Assembly: GCA_910585525.1 (NCBI GenBank)
Contig: CAJUFR010000004.1
Location: 63,026 to 86,113, forward strand
Direction of reading: 5' to 3'
Source of the DNA: an uncultured Angelakisella sp.
GTDB lineage: Bacteria > Bacillota > Clostridia > Oscillospirales > Ruminococcaceae
Length of the DNA stretch: 23,088 nt
The notes below the pieces were generated by a model. The model was not told where the DNA came from. It saw nothing but the letters and a program-made list of their open reading frames with translations, and ran no database searches. Below, one piece after another: positions 7,350 to 15,520 of this stretch; within the stretch, counting starts at the first letter, position 1; every line of letters begins with the position of its first letter. The position numbers and the translations under genes were made by a program.

Positions 7350-8444
7350 ATGAAGAAGGTAACCGCGTTTGCCCTGGCGTTGGTCCTCTGCCTGGGCCTG
7401 CTGGCAGGCTGCGGCGGGAACAACGCCCAGCCCTCCAGCCCCGCCCCCTCCCAGGAGTCCGGGTCTCCCGCCCCGGAGGGACCCGCCGCCCCCAGCGAAG
7501 TGAAGCTGGATAAGCTGAAGGTCTACTTTGTCCCCTCCCGGGAGCCCAGCGAGATCATCACCGCCACCGAGCCCCTGAAGGCCCTGCTGAAGGAGGAGAT
7601 GAAGAAGGAGGGCTACGATATCGGCGAGGTGGAGATCTCCGTCGGCACCACCTACGAAGCTGTGGGCGAGGCCCTGGGCGCCGGCACCGCCGATGTGGGT
7701 CTCATCCCCGGCGGCACCTACGTGCTGTACGACGACGGCTGCGATGTCATCCTCACCGCCACCCGGGACGGCCTGAGCAAGGATTTTGACGAGGCCAAGG
7801 ACTGGAACGACGGCACCCCCACCGAGGCCTCCGACAAGCAGGCGGTTTCCTACCGCGCCCTGATGATCGCCGGCCCCTCCGAGAAGGGCAAGGCCCTGGT
7901 GGCCAAGGTCAACGCCGGCGAGGCCCTCACCTGGGACGAACTGAACAGCGCCAACTGGAGCGTCATGGGCTCCTCCTCCCCCGCCGGGTACATCTATCCC
8001 GCCCTGTGGCTCCAGGACCGGTACCAGAAGGGCATCACCGATCTGGCCAACGCCGTCCAGTCGGATTCCTATGCCAGCGCCTTTGCCCGTCTGGCCTCCG
8101 GCCAGGTGGACGTTCTGGTCACCTACGCTGACGCCCGCCGGGATTACGCCGAACGCTGGACCACCGAGTTTGGCCGCACCGCCTCCATCTGGGAGGAGAC
8201 CGGTCTCATCGGCGTCACCGCCCCCATCTACAACGACACCGTTTCGGTCAGCAAGACCTCTCCTATCATGGATGACGCCCTTATCGCCGCCCTCCAGAAC
8301 GCCTTCATCAACATCGGCAGCACCCCCGAGGGCAAGGAGATCATCGCCATCTACAGCCACAACGGCTACCAGAAGGCCCAGTCCTCCGATTACGACAACG
8401 AGCGGGCCGCCCAGAAGCTGATCCAGGAACTGTCTGCCAAGTAA
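7350..8444 (+). CDS. Phosphonate/phosphate-ester ABC transporter substrate-binding lipoprotein (PhnD-like)
   Basis: A 364-residue lipoprotein: signal peptide 1-20, lipobox LLAGC with the lipidated Cys at 21, then a Pro/Ser/Ala-rich linker to about residue 50 and a periplasmic-binding-protein type II fold. Motifs resembling PhnD are KVYFVPSREPSE at the start of the domain, ADVGLIPGGTYVL, SSPAGYIYPALWL and SGQVDVLVTYADARRDY. It would capture the ligand outside the membrane for the ATPase and two permeases that follow. AAGGAGG (7335-7341) fixes the start. A terminator follows it, which would leave it more abundant than the membrane components. Ligand unknown; phosphonate, phosphite and phosphate esters are all possible. 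Confidence 0.85.
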   Translation: MKKVTAFALALVLCLGLLAGCGGNNAQPSSPAPSQESGSPAPEGPAAPSEVKLDKLKVYFVPSREPSEIITATEPLKALLKEEMKKEGYDIGEVEISVGTTYEAVGEALGAGTADVGLIPGGTYVLYDDGCDVILTATRDGLSKDFDEAKDWNDGTPTEASDKQAVSYRALMIAGPSEKGKALVAKVNAGEALTWDELNSANWSVMGSSSPAGYIYPALWLQDRYQKGITDLANAVQSDSYASAFARLASGQVDVLVTYADARRDYAERWTTEFGRTASIWEETGLIGVTAPIYNDTVSVSKTSPIMDDALIAALQNAFINIGSTPEGKEIIAIYSHNGYQKAQSSDYDNERAAQKLIQELSAK

Positions 8445-8481
8445 AGATCACCCCGTTATCTTTCTTCCTTTCATTCGGGAA

Positions 8482-8540
8482 GAGGGCGTCCCCCCTGCGC
8501 CTTGCCGCGCAAGCGGAGGATGCCCTCTCCCTCTTTTTTT
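8482..8540 (+). terminator. Partial terminator between binding protein and ATPase genes
   Basis: GAGGGCGTCC (8482-8491) pairs with GGATGCCCTC (8518-8527), one G-U pair, and is followed by TCCCTCTTTTTTT. It sits inside an otherwise continuous operon, a typical arrangement for lowering expression of the transporter core relative to the binding protein. Confidence 0.75.
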
Positions 8541-8559
8541 AACAAAGTGAGGTGCCCAA

Positions 8560-9318
8560 ATGATTCTCTTTGATCATGTTTCCAAGGTCTACCCCAACGG
8601 CACAGTTGGCCTCCGGGATGTAGACCTCACCATCCAGGACGGGGAGTTCGTTGCCATCATCGGCCGGTCCGGGGCGGGAAAATCCACCCTGCTGCGGGCG
8701 GTGAACCGGATGCACAGCATCACCGGCGGCAAGCTGACGGTGGAGGGGGTGGATGTTTCCGCCCTCCGGGGGAAGGAACTGCGGCGGTTCCGCCGGGGCA
8801 TCGGCATGGTGTTCCAGTCCTTCAACCTGGTCACACGGACCACCGTCATCCGTAACGTCCTTTCCGCCCGGGTGCCTGACCTGCCCTTTTGGCGGGTGGT
8901 GCTGGGGGCCTTCCGCCGGGAGGACAAACTGGCCGCCCTGGAGGCCCTGGACAAGGTGGGCATCCTGGACAAGGCATACATCCGGGCCGACCAGCTTTCC
9001 GGCGGCCAGCAGCAGCGGGTGGCCCTGGCCCGCACCCTGGCCCAGGACCCCAAGATCATCCTGGCCGACGAGCCGGTGGCCGCCCTGGACCCTGTCACCG
9101 CCCGCCAGGTGATGGAGGACTTTGTGCGCATCAACCGGGAGATGGGCATCTCCATCCTGCTGAACATCCACCATGTGGAGCTTGCCCTGGAGTACGCCAG
9201 CCGGGTCATCGGCATCCGGGCGGGGGAGATCGTCTACGACGGGCCCGCCAGCCAGGTGGACCAGGCCGTGCTGGACGATATCTATCGGGAGAACGCCTCC
9301 GGGGAGGGGCAGCCATGA
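8560..9318 (+). CDS. phnC: Phosphonate-type ABC transporter ATP-binding protein (PhnC-like)
   Basis: This 252-residue ATPase carries Walker A GRSGAGKS (35-42), signature LSGGQQQR (146-153), Walker B ILADEP (167-172) and an H-loop in NIHHVEL. The Q-loop segment GMVFQSFNLV and the PFWRVVLGAFRRED stretch are typical of PhnC. It powers import through the two downstream permeases. Its stop overlaps the next start (ATGA at 9315-9318), indicating translational coupling. Start supported by a GTGAGGTG site at 8546-8553. Confidence 0.9.
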   Translation: MILFDHVSKVYPNGTVGLRDVDLTIQDGEFVAIIGRSGAGKSTLLRAVNRMHSITGGKLTVEGVDVSALRGKELRRFRRGIGMVFQSFNLVTRTTVIRNVLSARVPDLPFWRVVLGAFRREDKLAALEALDKVGILDKAYIRADQLSGGQQQRVALARTLAQDPKIILADEPVAALDPVTARQVMEDFVRINREMGISILLNIHHVELALEYASRVIGIRAGEIVYDGPASQVDQAVLDDIYRENASGEGQP

Positions 9319-10136
9319 GCCTTTATGACCACATCTTCAAGCCCAAGAAATACCGGCTGGCCAACGGCAAGGAGGTGGAGGAGCGGTTCACCCGCCTGCC
9401 CCTCATCCTGCTGATCCTCCTGGTCTGCACCGTGGTGTCGGTCCGGGTCACCGGTTTCAGCCTCCAGGTGCTGGTCACCGGGGGCAAGCGGTTCTTTGAC
9501 ATCCTATTTGCCATGATCCCCCCCAACACCAAATACCTGGTCAAGATATGGTCCCCCCTGCTGGATACCATTAAAATGTCCCTGCTGGGGTCGGCGGTGG
9601 GGGCTGTTCTGGCTCTGCCCTTCGCCGTCCTGGCCGCCAACAACGTGGTGACCAACCGCTATGTGGTGATGCTGGTCCGGCTGTTCCTCAGCCTGGTGCG
9701 GACCCTGCCCACCCTGGTGTGCGCCCTGATCGCCACCTATATCTTCGGCCTGGGGACCATGGCGGGGACCTGCTCCATCGCTATCTTTACCTTCGCCTAT
9801 GTGGGCAAGCAGCTGTTTGAACTCATCGAGACGGCGGACATGGGCTCCTTTGAGGCCATGGAGGCCCTGGGGGCCACCCGGACCCGGGCCTTCCTTTCCG
9901 CCATCCTTCCCCAGATCCTCCCCACCTACCTGTCGGTCTCCCTCTTCTGCCTGGAGGGGAATGTCCGCTACGCCTCCATCCTGGGGTATGTGGGGGCCGG
10001 GGGCCTGGGGCTTATCATGAACGAGAAGATCGGCTGGCGGGAATACGACAGCGTGGGGATGATCCTCATCGTCCTGTTCGTCACGGTGGTGGCCATCGAG
10101 GGCATCAGCCACGCCATCCGCAAGCGTCTGACCTGA
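9315..10136 (+). CDS. phnE: Phosphonate-type ABC transporter permease (PhnE-like), first copy
   Basis: A 273-residue inner-membrane permease with about six membrane segments, beginning after a charged N-terminal cytoplasmic stretch of about 27 residues. The EAA coupling loop is visible as EALGATRTRAFLSAILPQ and the PhnE-type end as ASILGYVGAGGLGLIMNE. The start is the ATG overlapping the ATPase stop by 4 nt; a GAGGGGCAG purine run precedes it. It pairs with the second permease to form a heterodimeric channel. Confidence 0.9.
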   Translation: MSLYDHIFKPKKYRLANGKEVEERFTRLPLILLILLVCTVVSVRVTGFSLQVLVTGGKRFFDILFAMIPPNTKYLVKIWSPLLDTIKMSLLGSAVGAVLALPFAVLAANNVVTNRYVVMLVRLFLSLVRTLPTLVCALIATYIFGLGTMAGTCSIAIFTFAYVGKQLFELIETADMGSFEAMEALGATRTRAFLSAILPQILPTYLSVSLFCLEGNVRYASILGYVGAGGLGLIMNEKIGWREYDSVGMILIVLFVTVVAIEGISHAIRKRLT

Positions 10137-10152
10137 GGGAGGTGCCACAGCC

Positions 10153-10959
10153 ATGGAAAAACGAATCGAAGCCGCCTACCAAAACGCCCCCAAGACCTGG
10201 GCCTGGAAGCTGCTGCTGGCCTTCCTGGTGGCCGGGCTCATGGCCTGGTCCAGTTCCACCCTGGAGTTCACCACCGCCGGCAGCGGCCTGGAGGTGGCGG
10301 GGAACATCCTTTCCGGCATCTTCCACCCGGATACCAAGCTGCTCTTCAACTTCACCACCTCCGGGGTGGCCTACCTCCTTCTGGAGACCCTTTGCATCGC
10401 CTTTCTGGGGACCATCGTGGGGGCGGTCATCTCGGTGCCCTTCTCCTTCCTTTCGGCCACCAACCTGGTGCCCCGGCCCATCGCCCTGCTGGGGCGGTTC
10501 GCCATCGCCGCCATCCGCACCGTCCCGGCCTTTATCTACGGCCTGATGTTCATCCGGGTCACCGGGCCGGGGCCCTTTGCCGGGCTGCTCACCATGTCCC
10601 TCTGCTCCATCGGCATGGTGAGCAAAATGTTCATCGAAAGCATCGAGGGCCTGGACAAGCGTATCCTGGAATCCCTGGACGCCGCCGGCTGCACCACCTT
10701 CCAGAAGATACGCTACGGGATACTGCCCCAGCTGTTCCCGGACTTTATGTCCACCCTCATCTACCGGTTCGATATGAACCTCCGGGACGCCACCGTCCTG
10801 GGACTGGTGGGGGCCGGCGGCATCGGCGCACCACTGATCTTCGCCATGAGTTCCTACCGCTGGAACGAGGTGGGGGCCATCCTTTTGGGGCTCATCCTGC
10901 TGGTCCTGGTCATCGAGGCCATCTCCTCCAGGATCCGGGCCAAGCTGACACGGGGGTAG
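10153..10959 (+). CDS. phnE: Phosphonate-type ABC transporter permease (PhnE-like), second copy
   Basis: A 268-residue permease, paralogous to the preceding gene and 16 nt after it. The coupling loop is ESLDAAGCTTFQKIRYGILPQ and the conserved end is ATVLGLVGAGGIGAPLIFA. About six membrane segments. A GAGGGAGGTG site at 10135-10144 supports the ATG. Two different PhnE proteins in one operon are common in Firmicutes phosphonate-type transporters. Confidence 0.9.
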   Translation: MEKRIEAAYQNAPKTWAWKLLLAFLVAGLMAWSSSTLEFTTAGSGLEVAGNILSGIFHPDTKLLFNFTTSGVAYLLLETLCIAFLGTIVGAVISVPFSFLSATNLVPRPIALLGRFAIAAIRTVPAFIYGLMFIRVTGPGPFAGLLTMSLCSIGMVSKMFIESIEGLDKRILESLDAAGCTTFQKIRYGILPQLFPDFMSTLIYRFDMNLRDATVLGLVGAGGIGAPLIFAMSSYRWNEVGAILLGLILLVLVIEAISSRIRAKLTRG

Positions 10960-10963
10960 GGGA

Positions 10964-12493
10964 ATGGAAAAAAGATTTCGCGTCTGCTTTACCTCCGACC
11001 TTCACGGATTCCTCTTTCCCACCGACTACCGGGGGAGGGAGGAGAAGGAACTGGGGCTTTTTAAGTGTGCCAACCGCTTCGGGAAGGACGGCAACACCCT
11101 GGTCATCGACGGGGGGGACCTGCTCCAGGGCTCCCCCCTGGGGACCTACTGCCACGACACCCTGGACGACCCCCGATGCTTCGCCCAGGTGATGGACCGC
11201 TGCGGCTATGACTTTGTGACCCTGGGCAACCACGACTTCAACTACGGCATAGACTACCTGGGGCGGTACCTGGACCCGCTGCATGCCCGGTGCGTCTGCC
11301 AGAACCTGGTCCGGGAGGACGGTTCCACCCCTTTTCCCTTCCGGGTCCACCGGCTGGAGAACGGCCTGCGGGTGGGGATCGTGGGGCTGGTCACCGACCA
11401 TGTGATGGTCTGGGAACGCCCGGAGCATCTGGGGGGTCTCACCGTGGCCGACCCCATCCCCGCCGCCCGGGCCGCCTTGGAGGCCCTGCGGGGGAAGGCC
11501 GACGTCACCCTTTGCGTCTACCACGGAGGCTTCGAGCGGGACCTGGAAACCGGGCGGGTCCTCTCCGCCAGTACCGAGAACGTAGGCTACCGTCTCTGTC
11601 AGGAGTTGGACTTTGATATCCTTCTCACCGGGCATCAGCACCTTTGCATCCCGGGGCAGGAACTTTTCGGGACCTATGTGGTCCAGGCCCCCGATTCCGG
11701 CAGGGCCTTTCTGGAGATCACCGCCGCAGCAGGGGAGGAGGGGGTGCGATGCTCCAGCCGGGCCGTCCCTGCCGGAGGAGCCTGCGACCAGGACCTTCTC
11801 CGGGACCTGGCCCCCATCCAGAAGGGGGTGGACCAATGGCTGGAGGTGGTGGTGGGTCATCTGGACCGGCCCCTCCTCCCCGGCGCCCCCCTGGCCATGG
11901 CGGCGGAGGGCAGCGGCCTGGCGGCCTTCTTCAACCGGGTGCAGCTGGAGGCCTCCGGGGCGGAACTTTCAGTGAGCAGTCTTGCCAATGACGCAGCAGG
12001 GCTCCCCCAGGTGGTGCGCCGCCGGGATGTCCTCACCGCCTACCCCTACACCAACACCCTGGCGGTGCTGCGGGTCACCGGCAAGGTCCTCCGCCAGGCC
12101 ATGGAGCGGACGGCGGAATACTTCGCCCTGGACGGGGCGGGGAAGCTGCGGGTCTCGGAGCGGTTCCTCAAGCCCAAGGTGGAGCACTACAACTACGACT
12201 ACTACGCCGGGGTGGAGTACCTCATCGACCCGGCCAGGCCGGAGGGCCAGCGGGTGATCTCCCTGACCCGGAACGGCGCCCCGGTGGAGGAGGAGCAGGA
12301 GTTCACCGTCTGCCTCAGCAGCTACCGGGCCAGCGGCGCCGGGGGGTATCCCTGGTATGCCGGGTGTCCCGTGGAACGGGAGATCGATGTGGAGATGACC
12401 GAGTTGATCCTGAGGTTTTTTGATAAGTATCCCAGGGGGGTGGGGTTCGAGGAGGTGAATTTCCGGGTCCTGGGGGACCTGGAGATAGGGTAG
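10964..12493 (+). CDS. UshA/5'-nucleotidase-family metallophosphoesterase, apparently cytoplasmic
   Basis: A 509-residue protein starting 4 nt after the second permease. The N-terminal calcineurin-type domain shows all metal ligands: D12 and H14 (SDLHG), D52 (GGDLLQGSP), N89-H90 (GNHDFNYG), H187 (YHGG) and H224/H226 (GHQH). The C-terminal half (about 330-500) is the 5'-nucleotidase substrate domain, with NTLAVLRVTGKVLRQAME and the SYRASGAGGYPWYAG segment. Family members such as UshA and YfkN are exported, but no signal peptide or anchor is present here. It likely dephosphorylates the compound imported by the ABC system, for example a nucleotide, cyclic nucleotide or sugar phosphate; the exact substrate is open. 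Confidence 0.85.
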   Translation: MEKRFRVCFTSDLHGFLFPTDYRGREEKELGLFKCANRFGKDGNTLVIDGGDLLQGSPLGTYCHDTLDDPRCFAQVMDRCGYDFVTLGNHDFNYGIDYLGRYLDPLHARCVCQNLVREDGSTPFPFRVHRLENGLRVGIVGLVTDHVMVWERPEHLGGLTVADPIPAARAALEALRGKADVTLCVYHGGFERDLETGRVLSASTENVGYRLCQELDFDILLTGHQHLCIPGQELFGTYVVQAPDSGRAFLEITAAAGEEGVRCSSRAVPAGGACDQDLLRDLAPIQKGVDQWLEVVVGHLDRPLLPGAPLAMAAEGSGLAAFFNRVQLEASGAELSVSSLANDAAGLPQVVRRRDVLTAYPYTNTLAVLRVTGKVLRQAMERTAEYFALDGAGKLRVSERFLKPKVEHYNYDYYAGVEYLIDPARPEGQRVISLTRNGAPVEEEQEFTVCLSSYRASGAGGYPWYAGCPVEREIDVEMTELILRFFDKYPRGVGFEEVNFRVLGDLEIG

Positions 12494-12605
12494 CGGAAAA
12501 CGGATCATTTCAACTGGTCCTGTGCCTTGGGCATTTTTACTTGGCGGCAGGCGGCGGGCATGCTCCGGGCCGGGGAGGCCGGTTGGGAGGATTATGACTG
12601 CATCA

Positions 12606-12648
12606 AAAAAGAACTGACTGATTTGATTATAATCAGTCAGTTCTTTTT
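12606..12648 (+). terminator. Strong intrinsic terminator of the transporter operon
   Basis: An 18-bp perfect stem: AAAAAGAACTGACTGATT (12606-12623) with its complement at 12631-12648, 7-nt loop, ending in TTTTT. The A-run on the left arm makes it work in both directions. It lies 113 nt after the phosphoesterase stop. Confidence 0.9.
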
Positions 12649-12742
12649 CTATGGATAATGAAAGATGTTGCCGGGTTGGTGCAGAAGTGGGTAACGGTGT
12701 CTGTGAAACTTTGGATTTATGCGGGTTTATGGGATGTGGTGA

Positions 12743-12832
12743 TTACTCCCACTTGTTGCGGAGGGCCATAATCTGACGGGTCTTGTTTTGGGATAGTGGT
12801 CTCTCGTCCTTTTGATTATTCGATTTGTCCAT
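12743..12832 (-). CDS. Possible 29-residue hydrophilic peptide
   Basis: A reverse-strand frame from ATG (12832) to TAA encodes a peptide ending KTRQIMALRNKWE. A promoter-like pair TTGCTA (12870-12875) and TATCTT (12847-12852) with a 17-nt spacer lies just upstream, giving a nearly leaderless transcript. No good ribosome binding site is seen. The amino-acid composition looks natural, but so short a frame could be chance. No known family. Confidence 0.25.
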   Translation of the reverse strand: MDKSNNQKDERPLSQNKTRQIMALRNKWE

Positions 12833-12961
12833 ATTATTCTGCTTACAAGATAGGCTGTTATCAAATTGTTAGCAACGATGATAACGAAAACCCTTCTATG
12901 CCAATCTATCTCTGTTGATTTTAGCTTGATAATAGCATAGATCGGGAAAACCAACCAAAGC

Positions 12962-12996
12962 CCCCCGCCGCCGGCAAGACCTGCCAGCGGCGGGGG
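12962..12996 (-). terminator. Terminator of the gntR-MFS operon
   Basis: On the reverse strand a 14-bp GC-rich stem (12983-12996 pairing with 12962-12975, one G-U pair) with a 7-nt loop lies 22 nt after the MFS stop. The T-run after it is short (GGCTTTGG), so termination may rest on stem strength. Confidence 0.7.
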
Positions 12997-13017
12997 AAAG
13001 AGAGGTACCTTTGCGCT

Positions 13018-14253
13018 TCATCCTTCCTCCCGGCCCTTGCCGGAAAGAAGAACGCTTGCCAAAAGGCTGATGGCGGATGCCGCGGCGCAGGTCATCCAGG
13101 CGGCGGTCCAGTGGCCCTGGGTCCCCAACAGCACTCCCACCACCATGGGGGCGATGGGGTTGGGGATGTTGGAGGCCCCGGAGCAGAAGGCGGTTCCCGC
13201 CACATTGTCCTCCGGGCGGTAGAGTTGGGAGGGCAGCGCCCAGAATACTCCGGCGGCCCAGGAGGCGCCGAACATCATGGCGCAGGAGGAAAGGGCCAGG
13301 GGCAGATACCCCGCCGGGGCGGCAAAGGGCAGCAGCGCTGCGCCTGCGGCGCTGAGGACATATCCCGCCCCCATCACCAGGGAGCGGCTGCGGACCTTCC
13401 GAACGGTGCGGTCTGCCAGAAAGTCAGAAACTCCGCCCGCCAGGATGGAAGAAACCACTGTAATGACGCTGATCACCAGCATTAAACTGCCAGTCTCCCC
13501 GTAGGAATAGCCAATGCCGCTGGCGTAGACGGACATATCTACCGTGATGGCCTGGGTCACCCAGGTGTTGGCCAGCAGCGCTAGCACCAGCAGCCAGGTG
13601 ACTGGCTGGCGGAGGATAGAACCATATCCGCCGCCGCGTTTGGGGGTGGCCGTTTCCTCCGATGCGGGGGCAACGGGCTTATCCCTTGTAAAGAGCAGCA
13701 CCGGCACCGCCAACACCGCCACCATCACGCCGATGGCGTAGAAGGAGGCCCGCCAACCTAGGGCGGGGACCAGCAACCCGGCGACCCAGGCGCCCACGCC
13801 GCTACCGGCAGCGAAACTGCCGTTGAAGATCGCAGTGGAAAGGGCGGCGTACCGCCGGTCGATCCACATAGTGATGGTGGAAATGTAGAGGGGAAAGGCC
13901 ATAGCGTTAAGGCCCTGGGCTGCTTTACAGGCGAAGAAAACCGGCAGACTCCCTAGGTCCACCGCCAGGGGGATGAGGAACTGGGGCAGCGCCTGAAACA
14001 GAAGGCCCAGCCCGATGGTCCCCCGCAGCCCCAGCCGCAGGTAAGCCCAGCTGGAAAGGAACATAGCGATGACCAGACAAACGGCCCGGCAGGTATCCGC
14101 CAGCAGTACCGTTTGGGTCTCTACCTTTAGGGCCTCCGCTAGTTCCCCCACCACCATGGAAAACTGGGTAACAGCAGCGGGACAGAAGATGCCCAGCAGG
14201 GAGTAGCAGACCACCAGCAGCCAGGGATAAAATTTTTGTTGTGTCAGTTTCAC
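13018..14253 (-). CDS. Major facilitator superfamily transporter
   Basis: A 411-residue protein with about twelve membrane segments and the central cytoplasmic loop (about 190-215) typical of MFS carriers. It starts at GTG (14253), set by an AGGAGA site 6 nt upstream. The region LRLGLRGTIGLGLL matches the loop 2-3 motif of the family in degenerate form, and SDFLADRTVRKVRSR is the equivalent loop of the second half. It follows the GntR/FCD regulator in the same operon. FCD regulators usually respond to organic or sugar acids, so uptake of such a compound is a reasonable guess; the substrate cannot be read from sequence. Confidence 0.85.
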   Translation of the reverse strand: MKLTQQKFYPWLLVVCYSLLGIFCPAAVTQFSMVVGELAEALKVETQTVLLADTCRAVCLVIAMFLSSWAYLRLGLRGTIGLGLLFQALPQFLIPLAVDLGSLPVFFACKAAQGLNAMAFPLYISTITMWIDRRYAALSTAIFNGSFAAGSGVGAWVAGLLVPALGWRASFYAIGVMVAVLAVPVLLFTRDKPVAPASEETATPKRGGGYGSILRQPVTWLLVLALLANTWVTQAITVDMSVYASGIGYSYGETGSLMLVISVITVVSSILAGGVSDFLADRTVRKVRSRSLVMGAGYVLSAAGAALLPFAAPAGYLPLALSSCAMMFGASWAAGVFWALPSQLYRPEDNVAGTAFCSGASNIPNPIAPMVVGVLLGTQGHWTAAWMTCAAASAISLLASVLLSGKGREEG

Positions 14254-14318
14254 AGTATCTCCTGATTTCTGTTAAAAGTAAAGCGGCGTGACAAGCAGAA
14301 GAAAGTGAGCAGGAAAGA

Positions 14319-15026
14319 TCAGAAGAACCGCTGGAAGTATTCCTGGTAGACCTTCAACAAGTAAAGGGTGTGTTCCTTCATGTAAAAGTAGGCGAATTCC
14401 GGGTCTCCGTCCTGGATAGCCTGGAAGATCTTCCGGTGGTGATCGCAGAGGATAGCGGAGGTCCGTTTCTGCTCCTCTGGCAGGGGGAGGGAGAAGACCG
14501 AGCGCCCCTGCTGCTCCAAAACCAGCAACTGGTCCAGAAATTTTTCCAGCAGGGGATTCCCCGCCGCCTTGGCTACCGCCTGGTGGAACTCCTCAAAGGC
14601 GTCCTCTCCTAAAGCGCGCTTCCGCTTTTGGGAGAGGACGGCCTCCATCCGGGCCAGATCCTCCGGCACAGCGTTTTTTGCCGCCTGGCGGGCCAGTTCC
14701 GGTTCCAGCAGCAGCCGGGCCTGGGTGGAATCCAGAAAGTTGCGGTAATACTCCGCCTGCTTTTCTGAGGTGGCCACATCCGGGGCCAAGGACCAACCGT
14801 CCACCGCCACGAAGCTGCCCTTGCCCTGGCGGGTCTCGATGATCCCCACCTCTGCCAGCATCCGCAGCGCCTCCCGGACGGTGATCCGGCTGACGCCGGT
14901 AAGCTGCATCAGTTCCTTTTCACTGGGGAGCATATCTCCCTTCTGGTAGACCCCCGTCACGATCATCTCCCGGATCTGGTCCATCACCTGCTCATAAAGG
15001 GTAGTCCCTGTCACTTTCTTCAGCAT
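14319..15026 (-). CDS. GntR-family transcriptional regulator (FadR subfamily, FCD domain)
   Basis: A 235-residue protein with a winged-helix domain (about 5-72: LYEQVMDQIREMIVTGVY, LPSEKELMQLTGVSRITVRE, GKGSFV) and a C-terminal all-helical FCD ligand domain (about 90-225). I start it at the ATG at 15026, preceded by AAAGGAG; a GTG 12 codons upstream lacks a spaced ribosome binding site. It precedes the MFS gene by 65 nt and most likely controls this operon through its own promoter region. Confidence 0.9.
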   Translation of the reverse strand: MLKKVTGTTLYEQVMDQIREMIVTGVYQKGDMLPSEKELMQLTGVSRITVREALRMLAEVGIIETRQGKGSFVAVDGWSLAPDVATSEKQAEYYRNFLDSTQARLLLEPELARQAAKNAVPEDLARMEAVLSQKRKRALGEDAFEEFHQAVAKAAGNPLLEKFLDQLLVLEQQGRSVFSLPLPEEQKRTSAILCDHHRKIFQAIQDGDPEFAYFYMKEHTLYLLKVYQEYFQRFF

Positions 15027-15098
15027 CCTGTCAGCCGCTCCTTTTGTTCTGTGGGCCGCCACCCCCCCGCGGCGAAAGGCCCGCGCGGAGGGTGCGGC

Positions 15099-15138
15099 AT
15101 TAAAATTTAATTATAGCACAGGATGCTTTTGGGGGCAA
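15099..15138 (-). promoter_or_regulatory. Promoter and candidate operator of the gntR-MFS operon
   Basis: On the reverse strand TTGCCC (15133-15138), a 17-nt spacer and a perfect TATAAT (15110-15115). A 13-nt palindrome ATTAAAATTTAAT (15099-15111) overlaps the -10 edge and start site and is a candidate operator. A second inverted repeat GCAAAT/ATTTGC lies at 15135-15152 next to the -35. The inserted element begins only about 10 nt beyond the -35. Confidence 0.7.
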
Positions 15139-15148
15139 ATTTTGTTAT

Positions 15149-15186
15149 TTGCCGGTGCCGGTGTGTTTCTTGTAATATAAACATCA
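15149..15186 (+). repeat. 38-bp direct repeat, left copy (candidate attachment site)
   Basis: It begins TTGCCGGTGCCGGTGTGTTT and ends ATAAACATCA, and matches 22885-22922 at 36 of 38 positions (differences at positions 21 and 28 of the repeat). The two copies bracket the phage-like gene block. This copy also contains a promoter-like pair TTGCCG (15149-15154) and TAATAT (15173-15178), 18 nt apart, pointing toward the phage genes. Confidence 0.75.
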
Positions 15187-15235
15187 ACAGGAAATCACGG
15201 CCAATAAGGTCGGAAAAAAGGAAGGAGTTCAAAAG

Positions 15236-15520
15236 ATGTATACATTTTTAGGCGTCATGCGTTGTGAATTCAAGGACAAGGAAACTGGGGAGCCTGTCGA
15301 GGGTTGGAACCTGTGGTTGGCGGAGCCTTCGGAAGGGCCGTCGGTAGGGTTCCGACCCATCAAGAAGTGGCTCACCAACGAGCGGGCGGAGGCTATCTTT
15401 GCTCCCTATGGCGGTATCTCCGCTTGCCAGAAGTACGCTGGGAAACTGGTGGAGGTTACTGTTGGCCTCCGGGGCCAGGTGATGGCGCTGCATTTCGACG
15501 AGAAGAAGGGTCAGACATGA
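15236..15520 (+). CDS. Small protein, candidate phage ssDNA-binding protein (pV-like)
   Basis: A 94-residue soluble protein with a strong GGAAGGAG site (15220-15227). Its beta-rich pattern (YTFLGVMRCEF at the N-terminus; KLVEVTVGLRGQVMALHF at the C-terminus) and size would suit an OB-fold like gene V protein of Ff phages, which coats the single-stranded genome. It is the first gene of the structural operon, the place gene V occupies before VII, IX and VIII. Its stop overlaps the next start (ATGA, 15517-15520). The function is inferred from position and size; no catalytic motif is visible. Confidence 0.6.
   Translation: MYTFLGVMRCEFKDKETGEPVEGWNLWLAEPSEGPSVGFRPIKKWLTNERAEAIFAPYGGISACQKYAGKLVEVTVGLRGQVMALHFDEKKGQT

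Larger units (their letters stand above)
12494..13017. other. Intergenic region between phosphoesterase and MFS genes
   Basis: This 524-nt stretch holds a terminator at 12606-12648, a possible 29-codon reading frame on the reverse strand (12743-12832) and the MFS terminator at 12962-12996. The frame at 12542-12617 translates to RQAAGMLRAGEAGWEDYDCI and KKELTD, looks like a decayed C-terminal end of a small protein (SHOCT-like at best) and runs into the terminator stem. Otherwise nothing recognisable; the middle is AT-rich. Confidence 0.5.

Noticed and set aside
12727..12954. 75-codon reverse-strand frame with a hydrophobic stretch
   Set aside because: TTG start without ribosome binding site, begins close to the MFS terminator; the 29-codon frame inside the same stretch looks more natural.
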